64,000 nucleotides of DNA, taken from positions 35,056,735 through 35,120,734 of the forward strand of contig NC_059368.1 of the NCBI RefSeq assembly GCF_019703515.2. The letters run 5' to 3'. The notes beneath the pieces were generated by a model. It was given only the letters and a program-made list of their open reading frames with translations. It did not search any database and was not told the DNA's origin. Origin of the DNA: Myxocyprinus asiaticus (taxonomy: Eukaryota; Chordata; Actinopteri; Cypriniformes; Catostomidae). Below, piece after piece: positions 1 to 13,494 of this stretch; positions within the stretch are counted from its first letter, which is position 1, and each line of letters starts with the position of its first letter. The position numbers and the translations under genes are program-made.

Positions 1-1112
<1,112 letters not shown>

Positions 1113-1680
1113 CAAGATGTGAAATGCAATGTTAAAGAAACACCCAAGATGAGCTTAATATTTAGCCTATATATAAAGATATAAAGATAAGAATACGCCC
1201 TATTATTATCTTCGCCACAGCCAGCGTTGAAATAACTCAAATGCTGAGTGTGTATATATTGGTCAGAGATAAATTCGTTGTGAAAGCTGCCGGAAACAAG
1301 AGCACAGTTAAATAAAATATGGGTCATCCTTCCCATTCCGAGCAACATCACGTAAAAAAGATACATCATAAAACTACACAAAGAGTCTACACAATGCATT
1401 CCCATCGTTCACAGCTAATAATGTTTATTCACTGCTCTGCGGTGTAAAGAAGACACCGTTCTCTTGCAAAATGTATGATTGTGTAGACTGCTTGGTACAT
1501 TTGGACGCCTGTTGTGACGCTGAAAAATACCCTAAATTATGAAACTGACTTTTCATATTTTTTGGACAATTTCTTAAGCTAATATCTGAATAGAACTCGC
1601 TATTATTATTATCATAATTAATACCGATAATACATTTTAAAACAAATAGTTTTAAAATACTGCCTTGAACTGTGTGCTTA

Positions 1681-1785
1681 TTTTATTATTTTTTATTATT
1701 ATTATTATTATTATTATTTTAATATTATTATTATTATTATTATTATTATTTTATTATTATTATATATATATATTTTTTTTTTCAG
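1681..1785. repeat. (TTA)n microsatellite
   Basis: An interrupted ATT/TTA trinucleotide repeat that passes into a short TA run and then a T run. Confidence 0.95.
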
Positions 1786-3963
1786 TTTATTTGATTAGAC
1801 CTTAATATTTTCCTCTCGTTTATTTTGGCGCACAGATTTTGTGCGCTTTCCTCTCAGGCTCGCGTCACTCAGTACAGATTTGGATGCATGTCCCGTTGAT
1901 GTGACTGTAAAAGCTGAAAGTAGGGTTAGGGTGAAAGTGATGCTACCATGACTAAAGCTGTGATCTCTAATAGTGTCATCATGCCATTAATGTAATAAAG
2001 ACTAGTGCAACAAAGTGCAATAACTACTTAAACCGTGAAATCAGTACTGACTATTACTGTATTACAGCAATTACGATTTTATGAATCAGCCTGTCATAGC
2101 AGTAGTAATTGGTTCTGTGGGCCCCTCATCATTTCAACAACAGTTTAGATCTCACTTTGAGTGATGTGAACCGCGGCTAAGGACCAGTCCAGCCAAACCC
2201 GCTGAATCCAACTTGTCAAACACAATTTCTATTGTGTATATCTCCACTCTTTGGATTTCTTGAGTGGTCATGTTGAGAACCTCGTCCACGTGAGGAGATG
2301 TTTATTCCATGGTTATGGAACAGTCAGAGCGATTTGGTGTTTAAATTTGAGGCCAAAAGAAATTAGCTGGGGAGGCCTGGCTTTGGCTTTATTTACAGCA
2401 GCGCGTGTGCCAAGAGGTCAGGGGTCAAAGTTGAGAAAGGGGCCAGCTAGAGAGCTATCTTGCTTCTAACACTGATTGTTCCACATGCTTGGAGTTCTGT
2501 GCATTCTCTCCTTCAAGTCCTGGGAAGCTGATCAACTTAAACTGCTGCCTGTCTCATGAGCAAAAGCAGAGTCTCCTTATGTTCAAGCAGGAAAGCCAAC
2601 TAAGCTTTGCTGATTGAGGGATGTCATCATAAACTGCTGACAAATGGCTGAATATTATCATTAACATTTATCAGTTGTTATTTTTGGTGTCCACCCAATG
2701 ATGGCAAATGTGCCATACAGTGGCGTGTCCCCCAGTTAGAAAACATCAGATTTAGGATAACACACTGCACAGGGTCCCCAGCTGTGGAGCTGAGAGATTT
2801 TCACTTTTATTAAGATCAGAAGGAATTCAATTCAGGCAGTCATGCTGGACAGTGGACCTCAACCTTCAGGCAGCTGCACTGGAATTAAAGTGACACATGT
2901 CAGTCCAGGTTTTTTTCACCTGACAACTTTATCTCCACTTTTTTTTCTCTTGGATCTGACAGCTTCACACACTGTGGTCAGTGTCTGTTCTGCTTTTATT
3001 TTGACATTTCCACATTTTTAACTTGCCTTTTTTTTATGGTCCACATTTAAAAGTCCGGTTCCCTGCTGGAATTGTTGCATTGGAAGTTCTGATATTCTGC
3101 AAACCAATAGAAAAGACAAATCACAAAAGAGACCTCTTTAATTTCTCAATTAGTTTCCTTAGACAACAATGACATTTAATTAAAAATAAGCTCTCCCGCT
3201 TCTCAAATGTTCTTTTATGAGATTCAGACTCCAGTCATCTGATTTGCCCAGGTGGTAGATATAAAATCTGCACTGAAAAACCCTAATAAGTTGACTTTAC
3301 TCAATTGATTGATTAAACTTATTTCCTCAATTAAATTGTGTAATGGCATCTCCAAAACGTATGTAATTAAGTTCACTTGGTGTTTGTATAGAATGAAATT
3401 AACTATTTAAGTTAAGGTAACTAGATGCAAGTAGGCTAAACTCAGATTTGCTATTTCAATATTGTTGTTTTTACTTAATAATTTTAGTTGAATTGACTCA
3501 AATTTGGATCATACATTAACATAGCTCAAATAAAGAACATTTTAACAGATTCTAGGTCAGTCATTAAATAAACTTATTTCTCCTCTGAAATGCATAGGCT
3601 CCTGTACTTCAATTGCACATGCACAAAGTGCACTGAAATAGTGTTCACAGGGTCCAACTTGACCAAATGGGACACAGATCAACCTAATGGTGTCATCACA
3701 CAAAACAACTTTTTGCAACAAAAAAAAATGAATAATGCTACAAAAGAGCTAAAACCTATATAAATGTTGAATAACAACTATTTAAATACCCTACTAAGTT
3801 CCCTTTGACCAAGGAGACAAAATTAAATAATTCAAGCGCAAGGGATTATGAGTATTCCCCAAAGCCTCAATTTTGTACTCAATCCTTTGAGTTACTAACA
3901 CTTAAAATCTTAAGTCTATAGATGTTTTAAGAAAAACGAGTTCAAGGAACATAGATTTTTGAA
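1786..3963. other. intergenic, no gene seen
   Basis: No convincing coding sequence, RNA gene or long repeat was recognised. The 72-codon open frame at 2251-2469 has no recognisable domain and no splice context, so I do not call it. Confidence 0.5.
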
Positions 3964-4130
3964 TTACACTTTTAAAAATGAAGGTTCTTCAAGGGTTCTT
4001 TGTTGGGGTGTATGGTTCTATGAAGAACCTTTACAATTTGTGGAATCTTTCCATTACACAAAAGGTTCTTTGTAGTGCCAAAAGGTTCTTTAGACCATAA
4101 AAAGTTTCCTCATACTGTAAGGCCAAAACT
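3964..4130. repeat. dispersed GGTTCTT-rich short element
   Basis: The segment contains several copies of GGTTCTT and its complement AAGAACC, typical of a small palindromic fish repeat (the family seen again at 36050-36245). The core near 3980-4100 carries AAGGTTCTT / AAGAACCTT motifs in both orientations. No coding capacity. Confidence 0.6.
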
Positions 4131-5143
4131 TGACATTTCAAGTAATGTTTCATTAAGACAACTTGTTTTTTCCAGTACTGGCAACAACAAGGTTGAATCT
4201 AAATTTCTCATTAAATTCTTCCAAGACCAGGTTATTTTATAGCTCTAGGTGAATGAAACATAATCTAAAACTCAATTTAAGTCTCCTGATCTATGAACGA
4301 GAAACCAGTGAGCTATAAAAGATTCCTCTGTGATCATTAATAAGAAACATACGTAATACTTTTACACATGGTTTAAATAAAGCCATTCTGTAATGACCCC
4401 ACCTTTCCTATTACTCTGTCTTAAATTTGTTCTGAATACTCTTTTTCGTGACGGTGTATAATTTGCAATAGGAATTTTCACCCCTCAGACTCTACAGTAA
4501 ACATCACAATCCTCTTTGACTTTAGTGTGGCAACACATTTCAAATACTCCAAACGATGTGCGCAATCAATGGACGTGACAGTGTAGCCCTCTACTATCCT
4601 GATTGATACTTTAGTTCCTTGAGTCATGTTTGCCATTGGTTTGGCCTTACAGTTTAGAGTGCCATCTATCAGAAGGTGTTTGTGTTAGCATCTGTTCTAT
4701 AGGGCTAATTGCTCACACATGTGTGGAGATGGTTAGATTGGGCATGTGTTGATAAATTAGATATCGTATATCAGTTGGAATGAGATGATGAATTATGGGT
4801 GAAAGGGTGAATGCATGCCTCAAATGTGACTTTGATTATAAACTAATATGGCTAGCTCACCTAAACACAAAATACATAAAAACACAATCAAAACATGCAT
4901 GTTCCATTATGATCAAAATAATGAACATAACTGTCATTGCGACTTTGTGATTAGGACTGAAATACTATATCTAAACAAAGCCATTTTTCTAATTGGTCAT
5001 TGATCGCGAGAATCTAAACAAAGTTTTTAAAATCAATGATATTGAACACAAAACAAAATACACCATCAGAGCTAAAGCAATAAACACAACCTTTAAAAGT
5101 AATCTACACTCACTTAGAGGCCAAGATAACATTTGACCTCTCT

Positions 5144-5176
<33 letters not shown>

Positions 5177-5589
5177 TTCAGGTTAAGATGTCAGTGAGAA
5201 GAGAATGTTTCAGGATTCAGCCAGCACATCTGGTTCTGAATTAGGGCCTCAGTGGAGCAGGCCAGCTGACAGACAACACAGGGCAGGCAGAGGTAAAGTG
5301 GGCCAATGGTGGGGGTTTGGCCAGGGGACATGACTCCAGTTGACACCTGAGTCAGATTTCTTACTAGTGAGCGGGACCTGTCCTCCAGGAATTGTCCTCC
5401 CACCGGAATACTCTGCTGTTCCCACCCTTCACACTAACCCCAGATATCCCAGTGGGAAGAAGAAAAAAAAAAAATTAAAAACTGTAGCTACGCTTGAGAT
5501 TTTAAGAATATGTTAACTGTGAATATACTTTATATAGATTTACTATTAAGGGAAGGTTAACAAATAAAATTGACATTAACATTTTTTAT
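4131..5589. other. intergenic, with (CA)n microsatellite
   Basis: No gene recognised. A CA dinucleotide repeat lies at about 5147-5174. The small minus-strand open frames across it start inside or next to the repeat and lack any domain. Confidence 0.55.
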
Positions 5590-5759
5590 TTTTACTCTAT
5601 AAATGTTAACGAGGTATATATTGTGTTTACAGTAAGGCACTAAAACCATGTTAACATGTATAATGTTTACATTTTGTGGCAATATTTTTTAATCAGTGTG
5701 TATATAATGTTTATGGACTGGCCCCATTCACTTTCATTGTAAGTGCCTTACTGTATCCA

Positions 5760-5805
<46 letters not shown>

Positions 5806-5883
5806 TTAAATAAGCGAGGGACGTGTTAAAAAAAAATAAAAATGTGCATATTAACATTATGCCACAAATGCTGTCAACAGAGC
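5590..5883. repeat. partial palindromic MITE (family B), right half
   Basis: The interior phrases here (about 5635-5760, including TGGCCCCATTCACTT, then CATTATGCCACAAATGCTGT at about 5854-5873) match the right half of the complete family B copy at 44711-45216. A (TTA)n tract at 5761-5806 has expanded inside it. The left half is missing and another family B copy follows directly. Confidence 0.7.
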
Positions 5884-6460
5884 TTAAAAGAATATTCTGG
5901 GTTCAATACAAGTTAAGCTCAATCAACAGCATTTGTGGCATAATGTTGATTACCACAAAGAAGAATTTCGACTCGTCCATGACTTGCACTGCACATAAAT
6001 AACTAATATTGGCCTTAAATTCGTGCTGTTTAGCCAGAGGGGAACTGGCTGCCAGAGTGAGCCTGGTTTCTCCCAAGATTATTTTTCTCCATTAACCAAC
6101 ATCTTATGGAGTTTTGTGTTCCTTGTCACAGTCACCTTCGGCTTGCTCACTGGGGTTCTAAATACAATTATTATTTAATTAAACTACACAATGATGACTC
6201 TTAGACTTTATAGATTTTACAGTTCCATTTTCTGTTAGTGCATGATATTCTGTAAAGCTGCTTTGAAACGATGTGTTGTGAAAAGCGCTATACAAATATA
6301 AATGACTTGACTTGATTTTAAGTGCCTCACTGGAACCCAGATTGTTGATTCTTTTAAAGAAAAGGAGGGATGAGTCAAAATGATTTTGTGGTAATCAACA
6401 TTATGCCACAAATGCTGTTGATTGAGCTTAACTTGAATTGAACCCAGAATCCTCCTTTAA
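5884..6460. repeat. TTAA-flanked palindromic MITE (family B), interrupted
   Basis: The left end starts at TTAA (5884-5887) and reads into GAATATTCTGGGTTCAATAC. The right end is its inverted complement, ending at TTAA (6457-6460). Both arms contain the phrase around GCATTTGTGGCATAATGTTG, once in each orientation. The middle (about 5990-6325) is replaced by unrelated SINE-tail-like sequence. It has no coding capacity and is probably a non-autonomous DNA transposon. Confidence 0.8.
5990..6325 (+). repeat. SINE-like 3' segment nested in MITE
   Basis: The segment ends in the widespread fish retroposon tail pattern: CTGTAAAGCTGCTTTGAAAC, then GAAAAGCGCTATACAAATA and a TGACTTGACTTGA-type tail. A related tail occurs at 55475-55545. 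Its placement inside the family B element marks it as the later insertion. The family name is not known to me. Confidence 0.6.
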
Positions 6461-7254
6461 TTTGTATTCAACTTGCAACAGTCCTTAAATATGAGGTCTT
6501 TAAACTTCATGTAATTATTATGCAAGAATCTGAAAAAAAAAAAAAAAATGTTTAAAATAGTTTTAAATGAAGAAAATCATGTCACACTGCAACTTATTTT
6601 AAGTACTGAGAATTACTCAGTAATTAATACAGTACTGAGCAAAAATGTCCAAATAATTTTGTCAGATGGTTCTTGGCAAATCTATGGCTTTTATATCAGC
6701 CAAATCCAAAATGTTCTGTCCATGCCTCTTTGTTATGTTAGATCAGATGAAAGCCTGTGTGGTGAGAATCTCACACAGATGACAAATGTTCTTGCCCTCT
6801 GTCTGCAAACAGATCTGATGAGGCCAGAGAAGGGAAGAAGTGCACATGGGCTGGTCTCATCACATAAATCTCAGGAGCTGGCCCCCTAAAGATGGGCCAA
6901 AAGAACTACAAAAAGAGATCTTTAATAGAACCTGCCATGACAAAACTGGCATTCTTTCAGACAGCATGGATCCTCTTCACTTTATTTCGTATGAATTTAT
7001 CATTGCTCTTTTCATCTTTGGTTTTGGTCAAACGAGAGGCTGTTGGTCTATATCTCAAGAGGTTCACCAGACAACATGTTTAGACATTTTTTGGATGAAT
7101 GGAAGATGAAAATGGTGTAAAAATGCAAAGAAATGTTAAAGACAGTGTCATCAAATGAAGAACAGATTATAGACCAGCCTGTGGCAATATAACCTTATTC
7201 TAAAAGATAAACTTTTGACGGTTTGTAATGTGTTTGCATGGTAGGACTAGACAA
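6461..7254. other. intergenic, no gene seen
   Basis: The open frames at 6548-6889 and 6840-7109 overlap in different frames, begin right after an A tract, and have no recognisable domain. No splice-supported exon was identified. Confidence 0.5.
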
Positions 7255-7672
7255 CACACTCTCACGGTGAAATCGTCAGGATTCGTATGACTTTTCTAAA
7301 TTTGGCTTATTCGTATGATATCGTGCGACTGCACTCAACAGCCATGACTTTCACAACAGCCAATGATGCCGCTGGACATCGTTTCCATCTACTACGAGAC
7401 AATTACTTGCTTCTGTCATACACAACAGCTTCCTATCATGTTTACACATTCTACTGACTGATTAAGTTTAGGTAAGGGGTTTGGGTAAGGGCATAATATT
7501 AATAAGTATGTCCTTAACGCCTCATGTGCGGAACTCCCGCTTACTTCCGCATTAGACATCCAGGAATTTGCACGTGATGAAGTTGTACGAGTTTATGCGA
7601 ACAACATCGTGCGAGACCATACGAAATAGCCAACTCTTAAATTATGTACGAATTTTCATGAGAGCTCTAGAC
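7255..7672. repeat. inverted-repeat element
   Basis: The outer parts contain related phrases in opposite orientation, for example ATTCGTATGA and ATATCGTGCGA near the left and CATCGTGCGAGACCATACGA and TACGAATTTTCATGAGA near the right. The interior includes a GTTTAGGTAAGGGGTTTGGG stretch common to fish non-autonomous repeats. Not coding. Confidence 0.6.
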
Positions 7673-7713
7673 CGATAAATGAGACCCTTTTTTAATGCAT
7701 TAATTATGTAAAC

Positions 7714-7870
7714 CAGGGGCCGGATTCAAGAAACGTTCTTAAGAAGAAAAGTTACGAATATTTTGTATTCCTGAAAAAACGTAAGAATGTTCTTACGTTT
7801 TTTCTAAGAAAAAACGTAAGAAGCATTCAAATTCTCTGAATTTTTTCCTTCTTAAAAATAGTTGTAATTA
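7714..7870. repeat. short hairpin-forming element
   Basis: The left part reads CCGGATTCAAGAAACGTTCT and the interior holds a perfect 15-bp inverted repeat with a 2-base loop (7773-7787 and 7790-7804; arm GAAAAAACGTAAGAA). The tail carries TTCTTAAAAATAG, partly complementary to the head. It resembles a small MITE. Confidence 0.7.
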
Positions 7871-8755
7871 ATGGCAGGGGCACAGCAGTCATTTTTGTTT
7901 TGATTATTGGGGGGGTTACTCTAAACCCATAATTTCTCTACAGTTTGTGAGCTGCTGAGCATGACTTTTATCAAAAGACAACAATAACAGTCTTATAATA
8001 ATCATGAGTTTCAATAACGTCTGTATATTTTCATGTATAAACAAGTGTGTCTACATATCTATTCACTTCAGTAAAAATGCCTAAGTGTTCTAAGAGGCAG
8101 CTGATGTCTAAATGTCTAAGATCTTTTTTTCCCTACAGTTTGTCGACTGCACACCAACATAGAGGTAAAAAACAGGAGCTGATATTAAAAATAGCTTTAC
8201 ATATTTAACACAGATCTATAATCTGTTTAAACTGGCAAAAACAACCGATCAAACTATTACCTCACAAACATAATGTAAAAAGCATAACTTAATGAAGACT
8301 CATATGCTGATATAAACTCCACTTACAATATGTGCTTAAAAGAAGGATTGTCCTTTGTTTTGTTTTTTTCTGCAGTGCATTTCACATAACGCTGCCAATC
8401 AAGTAACTCTCATTTGTGTGTTCCTCATCTCTACATTATTAATTTAGATCAACATCAATGCAGATAAAAAAACATGGATAAATTACGTAAGGGTTGTTTC
8501 GACTCATGAAACACGTCTGTGATTGGCTGGATGGTTGCTCAATCAGCTCAAAGTATGCACTTATTTCTCTGAGGTTTCTCTGTCATAGCTCTGGAGACTT
8601 AATGGAGTTCTCAGTTATGTTTAATGTAAGTATGGTGTAAACTTTCTTTCAGGTGTTTCTTCTAAAATACCTAAGGAGAGAAAAAACAGACACAAGTGAT
8701 TGATTGACTTTTGATTGCAGACTTTCTTAGATGAGCATTGATTGACTGAGACAGT
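7871..8755. other. intergenic, no gene seen
   Basis: AT-rich sequence without recognisable coding or RNA features. Confidence 0.5.
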
Positions 8756-8756
8756 G

Positions 8757-9456
8757 ACTACGTTTACATGGACACCAGGCTTATTGCTAGAAAGCGGGTT
8801 ATTGTGAGAAAACAGGGTCCCGGATTTCATGCACTGTATAGCGTACTCTATACTTCCATATACATGTGGCTCGGTCAGTAAGCAGCTTTCTCCACAGCAA
8901 CGTAATTTTCCCAAGATGCTTGTGTTAATAACACACATGGCATCCGAGGAAGACTTCGCTATTTTATTCCCTTATTTCCAGATATTCCAGAGTTATTGCT
9001 GTGTTAGTTTCCTTCACTTTCAATTGCGACACAGTAGTGGGGGTTTCCTTCTTACATAAAAAATATGCAGATGTAAGGGACAGTCGATATTTTACATTTG
9101 TGTGTATAAATGGGTATAGTTTACAGTATATGTGATTTTCCCACTGTACTCCCAGAAATGTTTAATTATTTCTGCTGTGTTGACATGTTGTTGGGCTCCA
9201 TCCAATGGCGTTTGTTATCCCAGTCTTTTCCATGCATGCGCACTCTTCAAACACCCATTAGAACGCTGCTTATGTGTTTACATGACAACAGTAGGCTACG
9301 TTCTCCGAGAGAAACCTAGGTGTCATAAACCGCTTTCTCTTAACCCCTTAAACGGCATAAGGAAACCAGCATTCTTGTTTACATGATGTTTCAGAACTCT
9401 GCTTTCTGCTAAAACTCTGGAATGAACTGTTTCTTAAGTGCATGTAAACGTGGTCA
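8757..9456. repeat. TIR element, family C, copy 1
   Basis: The left end reads ACTACGTTTACATGGACACC and the right end reads GTGCATGTAAACGTGGTC, which is its approximate inverted complement. The interior is shared with the longer copy at 51174-52385 (for example AGCAGCTTTCTCCACAGCAA and GAAACCTAGGTGT). Short open frames on both strands show no transposase motif, so this is a non-autonomous DNA transposon. Confidence 0.75.
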
Positions 9457-12400
9457 TTGTTGAGATCTCTTCTGAAACTCTTGAGAACACACATTTGAGA
9501 TTACTGGGGTCTCAAGCAACAGACTTCAGCAAAAGTCCCCAATTGCTCTCCATTTGATCTCATCACTGTCTAGGAGAAACAGTTGAGAAGCAGGGCATTT
9601 TTATCTTTAGGGTAGGTAAGTGGTTGTCTCTTCATCAGACCGGAAGGGGGGCACAAGGAAAATCTATAGGGGCAATGCCCCCTAGCCCACCCTTAGACCC
9701 GGCCATGTTTTGAAGAGATCTTTTGTTTTCCAATGGGTGCCTCTTTGAAACTGTGGTTACCTGGTCAAGATGACAAAATTCTCAAAACCTCACCAGTGAT
9801 TACATCACTGGACCTCACATCTTGAGCTGCTGGCAGCCATGTTGGTATTTAGATACCTCATGCATGAGCCAAATATGGTCTTCTCAGCAAACTACTTTTA
9901 AGACCGGAGCGTGTGGTGAGACCCTCCACAGTCACTGAGTGAGGTAAGAAAACAAACCATTGGAGTTAATGGGTGAGAGCCACAGTCCCATGACTGTATA
10001 TTTACTTATGTCAACTTCAGACGCTGGTCACTGATTACATCCATCACGGCGATCTGTTGCAATTACTCCGCTGAATAAACATGGTCATAGGTTCATGTGT
10101 ATAACAACTTGTCAGAATTGTCTCTCGCTCATTCAGTCAGCTCCTGAAGTGATCATCTTTCACTGCGTCACAAGTTAATAGTGAATATCAGCTGACCAAT
10201 TATTTATGTCATTGCTTTCCAACCATTTTTGGACCATGCAAAGCATGCCTTAATGAAAAAGTAATCTTGAAAAAATCACTGTGCCTAATTTTTTCAGTGC
10301 CACACAAACAAGTCATAGGGGGTGATGAACGAGTGCACTGTGCGCTGGATCATCCATCACCTTCGCTGTCCGTTTGCCAGTGGGAACGTGACAGAAACGG
10401 TCAAATAACGTTTAGCACACGGGACCCAGTGTTGGGGGGGAGATTACTACTGTCAGGGCCATAATGGATTAGCCTAGGCCAGCCAAGAAGCAGCCAATCA
10501 CAAGTCAGCGGTCGCATTAGCATAGCTATCAGAGGGCCAGCCAGTCGGCAATGGGGCAAACCTGATTGACAGATGGAGGTGGCCGCCCGGCAGACATGCA
10601 GCCAGACTGAGGCCAAACAGAGAGAAGCCAATTATGGAAGGATGCAAGGACATTCATCATTCAGTTAGACACCTGTCCAGTCCTCACAAAGGAGAGAACC
10701 TCCATCCCCGCACGCAGAAGATGCTCATTAGATTGGACTGGAGGAAATAAAGGAAACCGGTGGTTCATTGTCAGAGTGCAGTGCAGTAAGACAAATGGAG
10801 AGCTGGGCTGCACACTGACGGCTGGTAATCCATAGATCCGAGAATGTATAAATGTTAGACTCTCCTGTTTCACCACTCTACACTTTTACTCTTTTTTTTA
10901 CCCTGTAGGCATCTCTCTCTCACTTTTTAAAATCTCCCTCTATTAAAGGGTCAGTTCAACCAAAAATAAAAAAATCGTGTTATTTAATCACTCTCATGTT
11001 GGTCCAAACCCCAATTACTTTTTTTTACTTTTGTGGAAAACAAAAGGAGATGTTAAGCAGAATGCTAACTTGAAAGTGAATGTTGACTGAGATTGTCAGT
11101 CCCTCCCTAATATTCTGCCTAACAGTGGCATCTCAGGGTCATTCTTTAGTGTGGGGCAAAAACAATCACTTAACAGTCAATTATTTGACCGATCTTTGAA
11201 ACGTTGATGAATAATTTTGACAGATAAAAAAGAAACAAGAAAAATATTTTAACCTAGTGCATAAGTTTTGACTTCACTCTTTGTCCCTCACATTCCCACT
11301 GTGCATGTGCACTGTTTATTCCCTGGTATTTATATGCACATTAGATGCGTATTAACTGGCACCATCATAATTTACACCTGGTATTGTGCGTCTCTTTCAT
11401 GTATAGATTTTGAGTAGAGGGTATCTGATTTTATGACTGCATACATCAGTCATTACTTCAGTGTGTTAATGTATGATAATAAAGCACAAACTGCATAGTA
11501 ACAAAAAGAAAACACAAAAAAGCAGCACATCATTTCAGCCAAATATGCATGCATTTAATAAGTGCAAATATCACGTTTAGAACAGAATTGTCAGTTATTA
11601 ACTGTGGAGTAACTGTGTTAACTGAGCTTCACAGATGTGCTTCTCATGTTACACTTTATGTTCACATCAGGGACTATGAAGTTCTGTGAACTTGTGCATG
11701 TGTGTATGCACTTTAACCGGCAAAGTTTAAAAACCTTGTGTAAGCGCAGTGGTTGATTGACAGGTAGAAGTTTCACACTAGAACTCATTGGTTTCAAATG
11801 ACTCAAACAAGCCATAAAAGCCTATCTGCTGTCATTTATGTGCCATTATAATGAATGCTGTGTCCCTCAATGCCCTAGTACTTATAAAATTAAAACAAGT
11901 ATGACTGATAAAAATAGACTATGACAGAAATTTTACAGAGTGACGAATAAAGACTTTTTTCTAGCGCAACCTCTAAACATGATGCCACACAAACATCCCT
12001 ATTAACTGCAATCTCAGCACAAAACACCACTAAGACGTGCACATCCACGTCAAAAAGCTCAAGTGATCGTGAAAGTAAATCGCAAATAGGCAAATGGTCA
12101 AAGGGTGTGCATATTATCACACTAACTCAAATGAACAGCTTAACAAAACTAATCAAAATGACAGAATCCCAATATTTAGCAGTCATTGATATCTAATACA
12201 AACTAATGTATCAACAAAACAACACATCAATGCAATGGCAAACAATTCAATTAAATGATGAATAGTGCTTAACTAATCCAACCAATAGCACATTAGAAAA
12301 CAATTAGCTTTTAAAACTTACCAAAATTAACTACGCAGATCTGCTTTCAGGTCTGCAGTCAAAAGCAGTAACTTCCGATGCTCATGTCAACAGCTGACAT

Positions 12401-12869
12401 AAATATGATCAAAGCTTTTGATTGGCTCTGGGACAAAGGCAAACTAGCCCCTCAGGCCATCATTGAATGCTCCTTGCACATACGTATGACGTTCTCCAGA
12501 TCTCCGTTGATTAACATTGAGGATGAAGGGCTAGCCCCACGCATAGCAAATGAGAACGATTAAATGACTTTTACGCAACATACCTTAATAATAATAGAAT
12601 TCTCAAAATAATATAGAATTTTTTCTTGAATAATGGACATAAAACATGTTTAAGTTGCAGAAAATATATTATTTCTTAAAATAAATTTACGATGCCATGC
12701 AATTTGTACAACAGCGCCACCTCTGGTAGGGCTTAGCCCCACTTGTCCCTAATGTAGAGACGCGGCTGCTGCCTAAAATCTCCTTTAGTGTTTTACAGAA
12801 AGAAATCATAAAGGTTTGAAATGACAGATAGGTGAGTAAATAATGACAGATTGTTTTATTTTATTAAAT
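9457..12869. other. intergenic, no gene seen; MITE fragment
   Basis: No gene recognised. A degraded family A MITE end occurs at about 10945-11110 (AAAGGGTCAGTTCAACCAAA). The open frames here are short, overlap on both strands and have no domain. Confidence 0.5.
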
Positions 12870-13241
12870 TTTTTTTCTCCACTTTTTCTCCCCAGTTTGG
12901 AATGCCCAATTCCCAATGCGCTCTAAGTCCTCGTGGTGGCGTAGTATCAGTTGACGAATATCAGCTGCCTCCACGTCTGAGACCGTCAACCCGCACATCT
13001 TATCGTGTGGCTTGTTGAGCCCGTTACCGTGGAGACAAAGCGCGTGTGGAGGCCCCACCAAGAGAGAACCATATTATAGCGACCACAAGGAGGTTACCCC
13101 ATGTGACTCTACCCTTCCTAGCAACTGGGCCAATTTGGTTGCTTAGGAGACCTGGCTGGAGTCACTCAGCATGCCCAGGATTCTAACTCGCGACTCCAGG
13201 GGTGGTAGTCAGCGTCTTTACTCGCTGAGCTACCTAGGCCC
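12870..13241 (-). repeat. tRNA-derived SINE (cyprinid type)
   Basis: On the minus strand it begins at 13241 with a tRNA-like head. The A box is in TAGGTAGCTCAGCGAG and the B box in GCGAGTTAGAATCC, the latter close to the consensus GGTTCGANTCC with one key change. The body follows, and it ends in GGGGAGAAAAAGTGGAGAAA with an A-rich tail. This head-body-tail order is that of an RNA polymerase III retroposon. I recognise the sequence as a repeat common in carp-like fish but cannot name it. The 65-codon minus-strand open frame inside it is not a gene. Confidence 0.85.
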
Positions 13242-13494
13242 TTCTTCTTTTTTTTAAGGACACTCCATGTAGGTCTAGCTAGCATGCCCTTCAGCTGTTT
13301 GTTGGAAAACTGTGAGTTCAAACATAACATAAAATGCCTCGACACAGAGTGATGACACTATTGAAACTGTATTCCCAGCAATGAGGAGAGTTTGAATGGC
13401 AATTGCAAAGCTGCATGTAATACAACAACCCTAGGAATTTACAGCTCCTTTAACCTTCCTGTTATGGTTGGGTAATTTTTGTCCCTTTTAAGTG

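Noticed and set aside
6548..7109. Two overlapping plus-strand frames of 113 and 89 codons
   Set aside because: Different frames, start just after an A tract, no recognisable domain; probably chance.
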